Assembly (NCBI GenBank): GCA_947034895.1 | Contig: OX344764.1 | Span: 47,969,348 to 48,033,347 of the forward strand | Source: Rhytidiadelphus loreus | Taxonomy: Eukaryota > Streptophyta > Bryopsida > Hypnales > Hylocomiaceae | DNA length: 64,000 nt | Direction: 5' to 3' | In this document: positions 48,013 to 61,647 of the stretch, in pieces | How positions within the stretch are numbered: position 1 is the first letter of the stretch | Layout of the letters: each line of letters opens with the position of its first letter | The notes under the pieces: model-generated | Database searches by the model: none | What the model saw: only the letters and a program-made list of their open reading frames with translations | What the model was told of the DNA's origin: nothing | Position numbers and translations under genes: made by a program

Positions 48013-51000
48013 CTATTGCACTTCAATCCTGGAATCTCTCTCTGTCTCTACTTTCACATGTTTAGCCTCATGCGATTCATTGGTCTCTACCACTTGATCA
48101 CTCGAGTCCTGCAGATGGAGCACTTCATTTCGCTGTGTAAGGTTGGATTCTACGCTGGCATAGTCGATCTTTTTGTGGACCTTGCCATGCAATATGTCGT
48201 CAATAATGGTACTAGCAGAAGTCAGTTGAGGAGAAAATCGCTCCAATTGCAAAATATCAGCTGAGTCGGCCAACCGCTCCAACGTCAAAGGTGACCTACA
48301 GAGATGCTCATAAGCATGATACGGAGCTGCTCGAAAACTTGAAGGAATCGAGTCAGAAATACGGGGTCCCTGCATCAACCTAAAAAATTGAAGCAAGTGA
48401 CAAGGATCTCTGAAATGCAAAAAAGCTGAACTATCGTCCACAATTGTGACATTCACAGGTGGGAATTTTCGTTCAGCGTTGAAAACTCTCTGCACAAGCA
48501 ATCTTACTTCAGCCTCATTACTCCAAGAAGGAAACCCCCATACGAGTGCAACTGTGGAATGTTCTGGATGGCGATCCGCAGAGACTGATGTGGGTTCCCT
48601 TAGAGCTTTCACACCAGTGGCCTCTTTCCCAGTTGCGAGGTCTAACACCATGTTGCCAATCCATCCTAATGCCAACAAGTTTGCATAACTTGCAAAGCCC
48701 TGTTCTCCGGCATTCACAGCCTCCGGCAGTTTTTTAACAGTTGCAGCATCAACTTGAAGCAGGTGACAAGCCTGAGCAAACACAGAACCTGGATCGGACA
48801 ATACGGCAGGCAATGTAAGATGGATACAAACAAATCACTTGCAGTACGCTGATTTGTACTAAAAGTGAGGCGGGGAAATAGTGTCACTGCAGAATTATAT
48901 TTTTGTGGAAGTTGGTATAATAATAGTACTATTTGGGCACTATCAACATGCACTAATTCAAAATAGTGGGACTACGGTAAATTAGTTTCACACGCACTAA
49001 TTGGACAAACCAATGCAGTTCATTTGTCTTGAAACCGTCAAACGAAAAGAGTGTTTGAAAAACAAACGTGGCCTACAAAGAGAAGGTGTACCTGTCATGT
49101 AGGCATCGAAGCCCGCTTCATGTTTTAATCCGGTGTCTTTCGCGCCTCCATAGCCTTGAAACTCTTCCGCCACTTCAACCGCCACTTTCGTGAACGCAGT
49201 GTTAAGAATCTTCCCCTTTCCAAAATAGAACCTGCCAGAGGCCACTGCCTTATCTGCAAATCCCTGACAAATATGAGTGAACACCACGGCTAAAGAAGTG
49301 CTTCGGCTGGCTAAGATACCCCGCAACGTCGGCTCCGCTCTGAGAAGATACTTCGTGTCAACAACACATGGAAATTGCTGCCGCAAGGAAGAAGAAAAAT
49401 CAGTCGCTGTCGTAGGCAAAGCGCCAACAAATTTGGAATAAATGTGTGCCATGTCCAGAATGCAGTTGTGACCCACAACAGGAAGGCCCGACGCCGCAAT
49501 CGCATCCAACACTTTGCGAAACCCCACAGCATGTGACACACGGGCCTCTAACGCCCCCCGCTCTTCATCTGCTAACTCTTGAAGAAACTTGGCCATGTCT
49601 TCATTTGGGGAGACGTAGATTATGCGAATCCGGCTTCGTTCAGGTGGACCGTGGCCTCCCTTCGCAGTCACCACGGGGACGAGGTCGGGAAAATGTGTTC
49701 GAATTACCTGTTCAATGCAAAACAATTGCACGAATTTTAGCCAAAAGGGTAGAATTCTTGGCCAACTCCATTAATCCTCTGTGGACCAAGGACCAAGGAC
49801 CCATTTGATCATATTGATCAGATGAGATGAAATTTCAGATCACTAGAACCAGTGAAGAACATTGCACGTGTTGGGTCAAAAAATACTTGAAATTGAACAA
49901 AAGAAGGAAGGTCCTATACGACCTCCTACTCAAAACTGCAAAAAGGACATGAAGACTAATTTAGGGGTTAAATTAGGTTTGATCCTTCAGGAATTAGGAC
50001 ATGAGGGAAAATTCTCCAAGAACTTAGGATTAAAGGAGCTTTTAGATATGTAAGATTTGCTACTAAAAAAATGTCAAAATGAGGAAAATACACATCAACT
50101 ATGCCAGTAGTCAGTTCTTCAAGATTACAGAAAGACTCAGAAATTCCTACCGAATGTCGCTACCAAAGGCTGAAGAAATTTTGAAAAAACATGACAACAC
50201 GACTGCACCTGCTTGACGAGCCGCGCCTGGTGGTGGCTTATCACATCAATCGTCAACGAGGGGCGTAAGCTTCCCAAAGAGAATCCCATGTTGAAATCCT
50301 TGACTGAATTCTCCAAATCAGGAGAGGATCCACTAGGGTTTAACAACTTCTCATTCGTCACCTGCCACTTCTGACGATTGAACAGCAGCTCGTCACGCCA
50401 TTTCCCAATCTGCGAACGAATCTTCTCAAAAAAGGCGATATCCCCTGCTCTCGTCAACGGATAATCAGAATCCTGTTGTACTGAAATTGACTGCTTGTCG
50501 GGGGCTAAACCCACCAATACCCTCGCAGTAGCTTCCTGTTCATGCGAAAGATACGAAATCCCGTCATAAATGCACGTATTGAAATCAAACCGATGCTTGG
50601 TCAAAAACTCCAGGGAGTTTGTCTGTGCAAAGAAACTCCTGGCAGGAAGCTCCAAATGCAGTTCGTTTCGAGGAAACACGAAGAAATTGTAAGGGTAAGC
50701 GATCCACTTTTTCTCTAGTTCGTTCCACTTGAATGGACACACCCCGCACTGCCACACTGCAAATTTCTCAGCCGAGTGCTTCAGATTCTGATACCTGGTT
50801 TCGTAGCTATCGAGCTCCAAGTTACGTCTCCACTTCGTGCTCTCCACACCCGTCATCTCCAAATCAACTGCAACGAAATCGGCCCCTGCCAGATGCAATT
50901 TCAGCTGCTCCAGCGACTCTACAAAATTGCGTCGCGTCACATTGGCCATGGATATCAGTCCTGCCGCACCCTTTCCCCCTCCTCGTCCTCCTCCCCCTCC

Positions 51001-51273
51001 TCCTGCCCTCCCAGAAAGCCCTCTCCCCTGCCCTTGAACCCTAACCCTAATTCCAACATCACCTCCATCGCTGCGACTTCCAACTCCCCTCCGACTCGAA
51101 ATTCCGTCCCAGTTGCCTCCTCTGAACTCCGGGAACGATCTGCCGTCAAGCCAGCGACACTGCACGAAATGGCGCGCCTGTACACTCGTTGGAATATCGC
51201 AAAAGACTGAATGGCGAAGGACACGCGGGAGGGCGGAGAGCGTGCCTGGCCGCAGCCACGGCCTCAGGCACAT
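48013..51273 (-). CDS. PARN: poly(A)-specific ribonuclease PARN-like protein
   Basis: Coding exons 51,273-50,209, 49,707-49,092 and 48,788-48,013, in phase, give 818 aa. PARN is a DEDD-family 3' exonuclease that removes poly(A) tails. The exonuclease I motif is FVAVDLEMTG (D and E). A later acidic residue lies in VVGHNCILDMAHIY, and the final H and D in HEAGFDAYMTG, so the full DEDDh set is present. SAEKFAVWQCGVCPF and YNFFVFPR are also typical. The first ~110 residues are Arg-rich with few acidic residues, then Gly-rich, which suits a mitochondrial targeting peptide; plant PARN (AHG2) is known to act on mitochondrial poly(A). A later ATG (MANVTRRNF, ~50,949) could give a shorter cytosolic form. 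The C-terminal ~70 residues are charged and look disordered. Confidence 0.93.
49771..49971. mobile_element. possible short TTAA-ended element in PARN intron 1
   Basis: The right end ATTTAGGGG-TTAA (49,960-49,971) is identical to the family end. The left end TTAA-TCCTCTGTGG (49,771) is a weak match. It lies in the intron 49,708-50,208. Confidence 0.3.
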
Positions 51274-51914
51274 CCTGAACCCTCACCACCCTCGCATTCT
51301 CCGAAAACGTGACAAATCTGGCTCCGTCACAAAAATTTCACGCACAAATTTCAGAACTCAGAAGTTAGGGTTCAAAGAACAGACAATCGTTAACGCTGAT
51401 AAGGCTCCGGGGGAACTTTTTTCGTTCACACTCGGGCCCGTTCAAAGAACAATGAAGGCAAGAAACCCATATAAAGTCATTGTTTGAAGTCCATTTAACT
51501 TATATCAATTAGAAAATATATTAGAATAATCTGGAATTTTTACCATAAATGAAGTTTTTCATTCTAAACTTCACTTTATAATTCAAATTGAAAATTAATT
51601 TTAAAAGGAGAAAATACCAACAAAAAATAGCATATTGTGTTATTTGGATTCTAACACATGGAGCTTGCAATAGCAATAATTCTTTCAATTTTTAAATTTT
51701 ATCAAAATTTCAAAATTAATTAGAAAGACATATTCATTTTCTTAGTTCAAATCAAATACCAAAAATGGTTATATTGAAAATTAAAATCAAAGTTGACCAA
51801 GGTGCATCTATTTCAAGGGTTAAAGGATAAATAAAGATAAAGATTTAAGCCTTATTTTTAATAGAAACATTTTGAAGTTTTTTGGGACTTAAATCACTAT
51901 AAAACTTTATGGAT
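51274..51914. other. upstream region of the PARN-like gene, then AT-rich DNA
   Basis: 51,274-51,480 is GC-richer and probably holds the PARN promoter and leader. Beyond it the sequence is AT-rich with no recognisable feature. Confidence 0.4.
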
Positions 51915-52697
51915 TTTCTCCTAAAGGACTAAGGTACATTTCAGGCAAAAATTATCAAAAATTGTCACTTTGGAGGGCAATGAAAAAAAATGAAAAAGAA
52001 AGTTATTTTTGAAATTGAACCATACCTTTTTGTACTAGACTACTATGGGGATGTGTGAAAAAAAATTCAAAAACTAGGTTGCATAAGGTAGTAGCACCCA
52101 TAATTGTCAATTTAAGGATTTGAGATATGATGTCTATTAATAGACATCCAAAAAATTATTAGATTCTACTAGCAAGAGAAAAAAAAAATTCAATGCACTT
52201 TCAAATGTATTTTTTTGACACTTAGGGTCTGATATTCACATGTAGTACATCCTTGTAATCACATCTATTTACTTCCCAAGATTTTAGAAGTGACGCTTAC
52301 GGGTGTTGCTATCTTAAATTGAAAGATTATAATGTTTGAAGTTAGAAGAAAAAGCTTGCTTGATATGATCAATAGACTTTAACTTTTCATAGAGTGAGAT
52401 CTTTTTTGGCATTTGCATCCTATATCATGTTAGTCTCATACTTGCCAAATTCTAGAAGTAGAAGAGGTTTTTGCACATGTTATCTAAAATTGCCCAAACT
52501 ACCTCTAAAATTTAGGATAGCATAATTTTTTTATCTAGGCACCTAATTAGAAAAAATATATTATATTCCCACCAAGGGGTATACATTCACACCTTGTATC
52601 AAATTTTTGAGAAACATCTAACCAAAATTGACTTCTTGTACAACTACCCAAAACTTCTTGCATACATTGAATAGTCACTTGGTCCTTTAGGGGTTAA
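51915..52697. mobile_element. TTAA-type element, copy F, decayed left end
   Basis: The right end GGTCCTTTAGGGG-TTAA (52,685-52,697) is perfect. The left end CTCCTAAAGGACTAAGG matches it inverted, but the TTAA is lost (TTTT). Non-coding. Confidence 0.55.
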
Positions 52698-55585
52698 AGG
52701 ATGCTTTGGGATTACCATTCCATCCATGTAAGAAATTAACCCTAGAGCGCTCCAACATCCATTTTACGAATGATGAACAAATTCAGATCCCTGTTTCTGT
52801 CTCATTCCTGCTTAGATGAAAGTCATCCTAATTTTTGGTGATACTTTATCAAGTTGTTGTCCTATCCATTGGTTGGATTTTGTGTTATTAGAATATAGAC
52901 ATTTCTAAAATTACAAATGTGGAAATATGTCAAGTGGTCAATTTGATTGACTTTAGTTCAAAACTAGATGTGCAAAAATGAGGTCAAAGATGTAAAGGTC
53001 ACAAAAATTTCAAAAAATCACTATATGAAGAGAACCTTATTTCAAATCCATTCCAACAAGTTTTACTCAAAAAATGATAATATTTTACTTGTAATTGAAT
53101 TTAGTAGGAATTCTGATATTTTCTTTTCAAACTTTATAGAAAAAGATTGGTGATAGCATTAGTAGATCTAACCATACGGATAGAATTTTAAAATCAAAAT
53201 CTACAACTTTCATTCGTATACGAATTCCAAAATATTCTTCCAAATTGTAGTTTATAATGTTTTTTTTCAAATTGTCAATTTTGGAGATGAATCCAGACGT
53301 TTAGGTGTTAATAGAGCTACATCAACATCCAAATAGATGAGAATAGATACTCCTTAGGAACATTAATGGAAAAAAATATTTTTTACTTTGCCCACCTCTA
53401 ATGTATATTTTGTAAAAAATAATTATAAATCCAACAAAGAATATTATATATGCAATGACAAAAAGATGACACTAGACTTTTTACCTAATGTTGAAAGAAG
53501 GCACTAGCATACTCACACATTAGGTGAGATTTTGGGCCTCCGAAAGACCGTTTTAGGCATGTTCCCTTCATTGTTCATAAATAAAAATAAAAATAATTTT
53601 AAATTCTTAAAATGAAAAAAAAAAGTTGGAATTTTAAAAAAAAATTGAGAAATGAAGTGGCAACCTCTTGGCCACTTAAGACTACTATGGTGTCACCGCA
53701 ACAGTCAAGTTCGTTGGTTATCAATGTGTGAAAATTGGCGGTCTTCTGGATGCCCCAAATTTCACCTAATGATACATGAGATTCATTAAAAAACAATTCC
53801 AACAATGTAAATAAATAAAATTGAAAATCATCAATGATGAAAACATGAAATTTACAAAACTTTATTTTTTCATATGATAATTTATAAGATTATTTTTTTG
53901 ACATTTGATTAAACATATATATAGAGAGAGAAATATAATAATGTACTTGTCATTTGTGCAATAATATATTATTCTAACTAAATATCATCATATTCTAAGA
54001 AATACTTTCTTTTGAACTATAAATCTTATAAAAATTAAAGAAGAATGTGTATTTGATTACTAAATAGAATTTTTTATGAAAATATGAACATGAGAATGGA
54101 AGAAAACTTATATGAGCCAAAAATGATTACATCTTGGCAAATTAAGATATTGATATAAACAAAGATTACTATACTAATTGAAGAATATCCTATTCAAGAG
54201 AGTTGATTACATCTAATGGAACATTGAAACCATTAGTTGTACAAATGTAAGATTATTTGAATACTTTATCCACAAACTAAGTTCAGTGACCATTATGAAA
54301 AGACCAAACTAACAAATATGTAGGATTGATAATTAAATATCTATAATAGGCTCATCTACCTTGTATTGTTTCTAACCTCTAAGTGTCTTCATATATGTGC
54401 CAATGAATTGGTCTACATTCAAAAAATGTACATGGATAGTGGAAATAGAAAAATGAAAAGATCAAATGAAGCAAAAGTTTTGGCAAGTTGGATGGATGTG
54501 GTTGGCATTTTATTAAAAAATAAATTGTGTATAAATTTATTTGTATAAATAATGAAGCATGTTAGGATCATGAGTTTGTAAAAAAATACATATATATATG
54601 TTGATTGAAGTCTTGTTTCAAAATAACTTGATTGTGAATAAAATGATGACTAATACATTAGAATTAAATGAACATCAATTAGCTTGATGCTATATAATTT
54701 ACTTAAAAGTTTAGATTAGGTTGAATCCATGTTGTACTAAAACTACATTGTATTTCATTCTTTAGGATCCCAAAGTTCTTTCTACAATTTATTTTCTTTC
54801 CCAACAAACATTTCAAACTACCTTCAATTTACTTGCATCAATACTAAATTCATATTGGCAATCACAGCTATTGAAATGCAATCCAACAATCTTGCCAAGG
54901 TAGGCAAGGACAATCCAAATTAGTTGATGGATCACAATCTTGAATTGGATGTGGGATTGGAATTGGGAATATGCAATCACTTGATGGATCACAATCCAAT
55001 ATCAGAAATGGGAATGGATGAGGAAATAGGCCTTGTTTGTCCCAGTCAAGTGGGGTCACAACAACATTGTGTTGTGATTTGGACACATCGGAGCTTGTTG
55101 GTACTGTAGGCGGAATTGCAATTGGAGTAGGCAACGGGATTAGATAGAGTTCTAAAGAACCATTGGATGTTTTTGAAGCACAATAGACTAGTACAAAAAT
55201 GTGGTAAAGAAATTTAAGAAACTTTGACTTCATGGATTGTAAGATATTTGCATTTAAAGTAAAGAAAACAAGTTTTTTGCACCTTGCGTGACTAGATTTT
55301 TTTACTTTGAATCTTCTTAACTTAAAATTTTTGCACTCATTCAAGGGAAAGCTCTATAGCTTGGGCTTGGGTGTGACCAACAAGGAAAAAGTAGTCCACT
55401 ACGGACCTAGCTAAGGACAAAAGGAGCCCGACCATGGCACAATTTTCTTTTTAAACACTAGGAAAGTGTACCCACCATGCTTGTTGACTCATGCTTTATC
55501 TTGTCCATTTGTTGATTTGTGGGTCATTTCTTACATTTTCTTTAATCAATTGGCATGTTGGTTGGCTCTTGATTCTACCAACTCA
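52698..55585. other. non-coding repeat-rich interval
   Basis: A possible further element spans 52,736-53,311 (TTAA-CCCTAGAGCG to ACGTTTAGGTG-TTAA; weak ends). 53,520-53,740 is a dispersed repeat copy matching 19,735-19,920. No gene recognised up to 55,585. Confidence 0.4.
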
Positions 55586-57339
55586 TTAACCTCTAAAGGA
55601 CCATTTGTCCCTTTGAGTGACAAGTGGGATTTTGGGAAAGTACCTATGGGAGGGCATCAAAAAAAAATTCAAAAATTTGAATTATATTAAAAAAAATAAA
55701 ATTCCTCATATCATATTTTTTACTACATGGAAAGCTTTTGATTCATTCCATTTGGATTTGTTATGAGAAAGTTATCGACAATCTTGTTTTTCAGGCAATT
55801 AGAGCATCTTCTCAAAAGAATAACTTGTAGAATTCATTTCTAAATGCAATTTTGACAATTTTGAAAAAAAGAAGATCCACATGGTTTAATTTTCTTTCTA
55901 AAACAATCTCACAATTGGGATTAGAGCATTTTAATTCCATCTCAGAGATATTAATAATTTAGATTTTCCTTTTTTTTTCATACCTACTTCTACTCAACAA
56001 TTTTTAAAGAATAAGAATTATTATTATTATTATTTTCAACCACATGGTTTAATTTTCTTTCTAAAACAATCTCACAATTGGGATTAGAGCATTTTAATTC
56101 CATCTCAGAGATATTAATAATTTAGATTTTCCTTTTTTTTTCATACCTACTTCTACTCAACAATTTTTAAAGAATAAGAATTATTATTATTATTATTTTC
56201 AAGACTCTCAACTCAATTTTCCACATTAAAAATTTAAAGTTCAAAACTATGTAGTGCATAAAATTTAAGTTAAGAAGGTTCAAAGTCAAATAATCTAGTC
56301 CCGCAATGTGCTGAAAAACTTGTTTTTTTACTTTAAACGTAGATATCTTGCAATCTGTGTGGTCAAAAATTCTGAAATTTTTTCTACACATTTTCATACT
56401 AGTTAGGTGTAAGATCCTATAGTTAGATAAGCAAAAATAATAATTTTCAATTTTTTTTACTCTTTGCTACAGAAATGGCAGTTTTTACCCCTAATTGCCT
56501 AAGTGACCATATATGGTCAACCTGAAATTTTAGGCTCATTTCGCAATGGGCAGTTTAATTTGTTTGACCATTAAATAAGAAAATTCGGGCAGTTTTTAGG
56601 GTTAACTATTGAAAACTTTCATTTTTCACTGAAAAAGGTACATATTTGATTGTTGAGAGCTCTCTAAAGCCATATATGTCCACTAGTGGAAGAGTAAAGC
56701 TTGCTAATTTTACTTCATTTTCTAACTTTGAGCAATTTCACTTGATTTGAGATCTAAAGACTTGTACTTATACATTTGCTTTGAAAATAATCCCAATAGA
56801 AAGAGTAAAGCGTTTTCATGATTTTCACCATTGAAAATTTAAACAAGCAAGTGTTGAATATGTAGAGTTATTTGTGATTTATACTTATAAAAAGAATTGC
56901 ATTTCAACAATTGCAAGGTTGATTGTGTAATGAGTTTAATAGCTTTTCAAGTGATATTATGTTTTTTGAAAGGGCATTTTAGTGTGCTATCACAATTTGT
57001 AGTTGTTCATGTCAACTCCAATCCCAAAAAACTTTTTATGTGCAAATTTTTGAAACATTATGGGAAGGGGCAACATACTAAATAGAAGATGTACATTCCT
57101 CTTGTTATAATCTTACAACTCTTATGGAATTTTGCACTCAAAATTTGTGTGCATACTAATAAGCAAGCTCTTTAAACATCCATACGGTTGGATTTTGAAA
57201 AAAAAATCAATTTGCTTCAATGGGAAAAACTGTAAGCCCATGTTCTTTTTTCATAGTCAAAACAAACTCGAAATGGCTTGGGCATTTAAGGGTTAAGTTT
57301 TTTTTGGCAGAAAAAAGGCCTTGGTCCTATAGGGATTAA
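55586..57339. mobile_element. TTAA-bounded element, copy G, with a second element nested inside
   Basis: The outer ends are TTAA-CCTCTAAAGGACC (55,586) and GGTCCTATAGGGA-TTAA (57,336-57,339). An inner right end GGCATTTAAGGG-TTAA lies at 57,284-57,296, with a probable inner left end CCCCTAATTGCC at 56,488. The inner part (56,930-57,297) is the inverted counterpart of 63,647-64,000. Confidence 0.65.
55877..56201. repeat. 163-bp tandem duplication
   Basis: The segment starting CCACATGGTTTAATTTTC at 55,877 is repeated nearly exactly from 56,040, including the run of ATT triplets. The near-identity implies a recent event inside copy G. Confidence 0.95.
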
Positions 57340-58872
57340 CCCTTAAACATCAAGGAGGACGTTTGGTGTCAGATGGTTGATAGTGAATCCTTATAAAAGG
57401 ACCGAAGTGCAACCATTCATAGTGGAAATTTTGTTGTGAAAAAGGGAGATCTTCTATAGTAGTTTGACTTCGAATGAGTGCTATTGCTAGTTCTAAAGCC
57501 CACGCTTCACACGATAATGGAAAGTGGTGATTTCCAAGGTCACCCCTTCGTCACTCTTCTTGAGTTTGAGGACCTGAGTGTAATTAATAGCATTACTTGG
57601 TACAAGGAAATAAAGAGCTACTAAGGTCAAAACACCCATTACCGTTCTGCAGTCCATTTCCATCAAGTAGACCAGCCCAATTCTGTCACCAACTTTGGCC
57701 CCAATTCCGCCTAAAATCCCCTCCAATTCCCTTCCTTTTATGACAAAACCAGAGAATTCTATGACAGAATTAGGGATTTTTATGACAACAAGGGTTACGT
57801 GTCACTCCATTAATAGAGAATATCTAGTACTTGATTAGGCGGTAATGGGTTGTTTATGGAACAATTTTGACCCCACTCTATAAATGGTTTTGTAATTTCA
57901 GGACTGACCACTTCAAAAATTCATAGAAATTACAATTTTAATGGGAAAATTATAATTCCACTTGGGTTTGATCCGTGAAACAAAAACACACCTCTGAAAA
58001 ATATGTGCCCTTCTTGAAATCAACCCCAAAATAGTCAGATTGCAAATCAGGGGGGTGATAGGTAGTTCTACCTTAATGCCCTATTGATAGAAACAGTCAC
58101 ATCCTCGCGCACGCACTGGGCAGTCTGGCACCTCCCAGGAATAGCTCGTGCTTTTTCACACCCCTTCGAAAGAGCAGCTGACTTCATTTCGTGTGCCACT
58201 GTGCCTCCTCAAAACAAAAAACAACACTAAAGGAAATCATCAGACAGTCAGCCAAGCTTGTAAATAGTTGACAAAAGCATGTCTTCAAAAATTAATTTGT
58301 AGCATCCACGTGACTTCCAATCACCTCGGACTCGTGTTCGGCACAGGGCAGAATTAATTGCACCTGGTTTGTGCTGTTTTGGCCCACCTGCCTTTTGGTT
58401 GTGAGATGCAAAATTTAAATATGTCTCCACCTAGATCGTGAGGTAGTTTCTGTGTGTCGATCTGCTTTTCACACACAAAATACAAAAGACACAATACTGA
58501 TTACTTTCAGTGTTACTTGCTCAAGTGGTAGACACTGCAGCTGTGAACCGGCAATCATCTACTTAAAGAAGATTACAAGGACGTCGTATTCATGTGAAAA
58601 ATGCAATGTAGATTGTCTAGCAGAAGACCCATTTTGGAGGCATTTTGGAGGCACCAAGAGTAACACTTCGTGTTGATCATTCACCCACGGGATGCAAGAA
58701 GCGCAAGTCGAAGAAGTACTTCCAGCAGACTCTTCATTCAAGCAGGGCTTTGGGCGTATTATGCTTCAGGCCTAACCTTGCGTCCATATTTGTCTACTTG
58801 GGAGTTATAGTCAGCTGGATTAGAGCTTGTACGTTGTCGCATTGGAGGACACATACATAGGGAGGGAGCAGG
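57340..58872. other. upstream region of the peroxidase gene
   Basis: No gene recognised. The promoter and leader of the peroxidase lie in the last part; no clear TATA box near the start was identified. Confidence 0.4.
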
Positions 58873-61492
58873 ATGATGTTGTTGAGACTGGCAGGAATGG
58901 ATGGAGCTCTGCTATGCTTGTTGGTTTTCCTGATCACTCTCTTTGCAGTGAGCACAGAATGTTTGGATGTAGGATTTTACAAAACAAACTGCCCAGCTAA
59001 TGCTAATGTGGAAGGGGTGATTAAAGCTGTGGTACAAGCCAAGTATCAGAATGACAAGACTATTGTTCCCGGTCTCTTGCGGATGTATTTCCACGATTGT
59101 TTTGTTCAGGTATGTAAGCCCAATAGTGTCCTTCACCTGGTCAATGAAGGGAGCCATCCGGGAGGATGCGAGGTTTTTGATAATTAGATATGATGCCTCT
59201 TCAACAGTTCCGTGAAATGATTTGTCTTAGACTATGTAAGCAATGGGTCGTTGGGGCTGAATCAGACTCACAAAGAAGCTCCAAGAATTTCTTTTAGAAG
59301 CTGAATCTCCGGAAACACTAAAGTGGACTGCCAATTCCATTTACGCAATTATATATGGGAGGTTGAATGCTACGCTTGCTTCAATTCTAGATTTGTAGTC
59401 GTCTTTGGCATGTCTTAATGTGTGATAATAATCTCACAATGGAGCATTGGATATGAATAGCATGGTGATATCTAATAATGTTGTCCTTTAGCGGTATGGT
59501 GTCATTCTGAGACTTTTGATTGGGCAAGATCTAACAAGACCCAATGATTTACGTTATGTTTGGGAACCTGAAAGTTCAACATTGTCTTGAAAATAAGACC
59601 CCTGGACACCTCCATAGGTCAGCTTGTTATTCCTCATAACAAGGCTTGTCAAAATCTTAGGATGGGGAATGTGCCGGTACATCACACGGTACAACCGGCT
59701 GGGTACATGGCCATATGCGCGCTGTGCACACGACAAATTACACTGCTTGTACAATGCAACTTTGCCATGTACCTCTCGTCACAGGATTTTGCACAAGACT
59801 CTGACTACATTTGCGTTAGCTAGTGCACACTGATGCTGTATTAATCTTCCCTTCAGGCTCTTGTAAGACGGTCATTCTATTGAATGAATTTTATTACTAT
59901 CTGTTCAGGGGTGTGATGCGTCGTTGTTGCTGAATACCGGCTCTGGAAACGAAGAGAGGGACTCTGTGCCCAACCAAACAATTCATGGCATTGACGTGAT
60001 TGACGCTGCCAAGCTTGAAGTGGAAAAAGTTTGCAAGGGTGTCGTATCGTGTGCTGATATCATTGCTCTGGCCACCAGGGACGCAGTTGAACTGGTATGC
60101 ATACAAATAAAACACCCTTGTTGCAATGTTAAACAAATTCTCATTCTAGTTTGAGTTGAAGACCATAACGTTATTCAGCAATGGAGCGAGGGTGTCATTT
60201 GAGTCTATTTTGAAAAAGAAAATTTTCAGTTGGTCCATATTCTAGCATAGAGTAAAATATGGTTAAACTTGCTGCCAATCTTCTCTTTGATTTCTTCATC
60301 AATCTTGGCATGTTTGCTGAATTTTTTGCACCTGAAAACAATATAATAGTCTACCTCCTAGATTGTATTGTGGAGATCTTGAGGCCTTGTTTAATAAAGC
60401 TTTGGCAATCCTGCATCCAGGACTGAACTGCTAGACTAATCACTGAATTGGCAGGCTGGTGGTCTGCATTACGACGTGCCTTGTGGTCGTTCGGACGGAC
60501 TTGTCTCCTCTAAAGCAGCGGCAGACGCAGGTCTTCCAGGTCCTACTTCAAGCGTGATGGCAGCTACAAGTCTATTTCGAGCTAGAGGCCTCAGCAAAAC
60601 CGACATGGTTACCCTTCTAGGTGAAATTGAGAGTCTCGTACCCATGAGCACTAACCATAACATTCTTGAGCAGATGCCCGGGCACCCGTACAAAGATAAA
60701 TCCGAACTCTTTTTGCACTTCATCTGGAGCTCAAAGTATAAAGTTTTGCCAATCTACAGAGTTTTCTTCAACTCAATTCGCTCAATAATCGTTTGGCATT
60801 TGAAATAAAACGATTTGATAAGTGTGGTGGTGCACTCTTTGCTACAATGATTTTTCTCTAAAACATACCCAAGCGTAGAATTCACCATACCAAATTAACA
60901 AATGAATCTAGTATGATAACCAATTGTGAGCAGTAGAGACAGTGCAGCTTATGAACAAAGTCATCAAATATGGGAAATGCATCCCATGGGTTTCACTTAG
61001 ATGACATTGAGATTGGTGAATTTGATGCTATTAGTATATATATGTCGGTGTTTCAATGCAGGTGCACACACAGTTGGAGTTTCGCACTGTGTCTTCTTCA
61101 GGGACCGGTTATACAACGGCAAACCAGGAGGAGGCCCTGCCCCGAACATGAACCAAACCTTGGTGGACAGACTGACCAAAATATGTCCAGCTACTGATAC
61201 CTCCCAACTGGAACCAACAGCCCCTAAAGCGGACCTGGACGGCACGACCCCAGAAACGATTGACAACGTGTACTTCAAAGAGCTCCAACAGAACAACGGC
61301 GTTTTGCAGCTGGATCAAGCTCTCACCCAGGATTTGGCTGCCAGTCAGGTCGTGAACTCCTTGGCCAGCATGGACTCGACCTTCTTCAATGTCCAGTTCG
61401 GGCAAGCTCTCGTCAAGCTTGGCAACATTGGCTCACCTCCGACAACTCTCGGTCGATCGGTACGCCAACTTTGTACCAAACCCAATGTTTGA
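58873..61492 (+). CDS. class III (secretory plant) peroxidase
   Basis: Four exons, 58,873-59,109, 59,909-60,094, 60,455-60,620 and 61,062-61,492, joined in phase by GT-AG introns, give 339 aa. A signal peptide occupies about residues 1-32 (LLCLLVFLITLFAVSTEC), directing the protein to the secretory pathway and cell wall or vacuole. The distal haem motif is LLRMYFHDCFVQGCDASLL with Arg and catalytic His. SCADIIALATRDAVEL is the conserved helix region, and GAHTVGVSHC carries the proximal His. Cysteines match the usual four disulfides. The three introns sit at or near the usual class III positions: after FVQ, after the RDAVEL helix and before GAHTVG. It oxidises phenolic substrates with H2O2; the substrate cannot be predicted. 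A tandem ATG at 58,873 gives two possible starts. It appears intact. Confidence 0.95.
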
Positions 61493-61647
61493 GTCGTCAG
61501 AACAGTCACCCAGGGATTGCAAGAAACACTAGCTGATTGCGGGAGTATGTAAGTCTGAGCTTTTAGAAAAAAATATTCGAAGCTAAAAGAAGAGATGAAT
61601 AATTTGTAGAACACTACAAATATAGAAAAAGGCCCAAAAATTTAGGT

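Noticed and set aside
50733..51487. Plus-strand frames of 60-144 codons over the 5' part of the PARN-like gene
   Set aside because: Antisense shadows of a GC-rich coding exon; no domain signal.
52736..53311. Additional TTAA element
   Set aside because: TTAA is present at both sides but the terminal repeats (CCCTAGAGCG versus CACCTAAACG) match poorly, so it was mentioned but not called.
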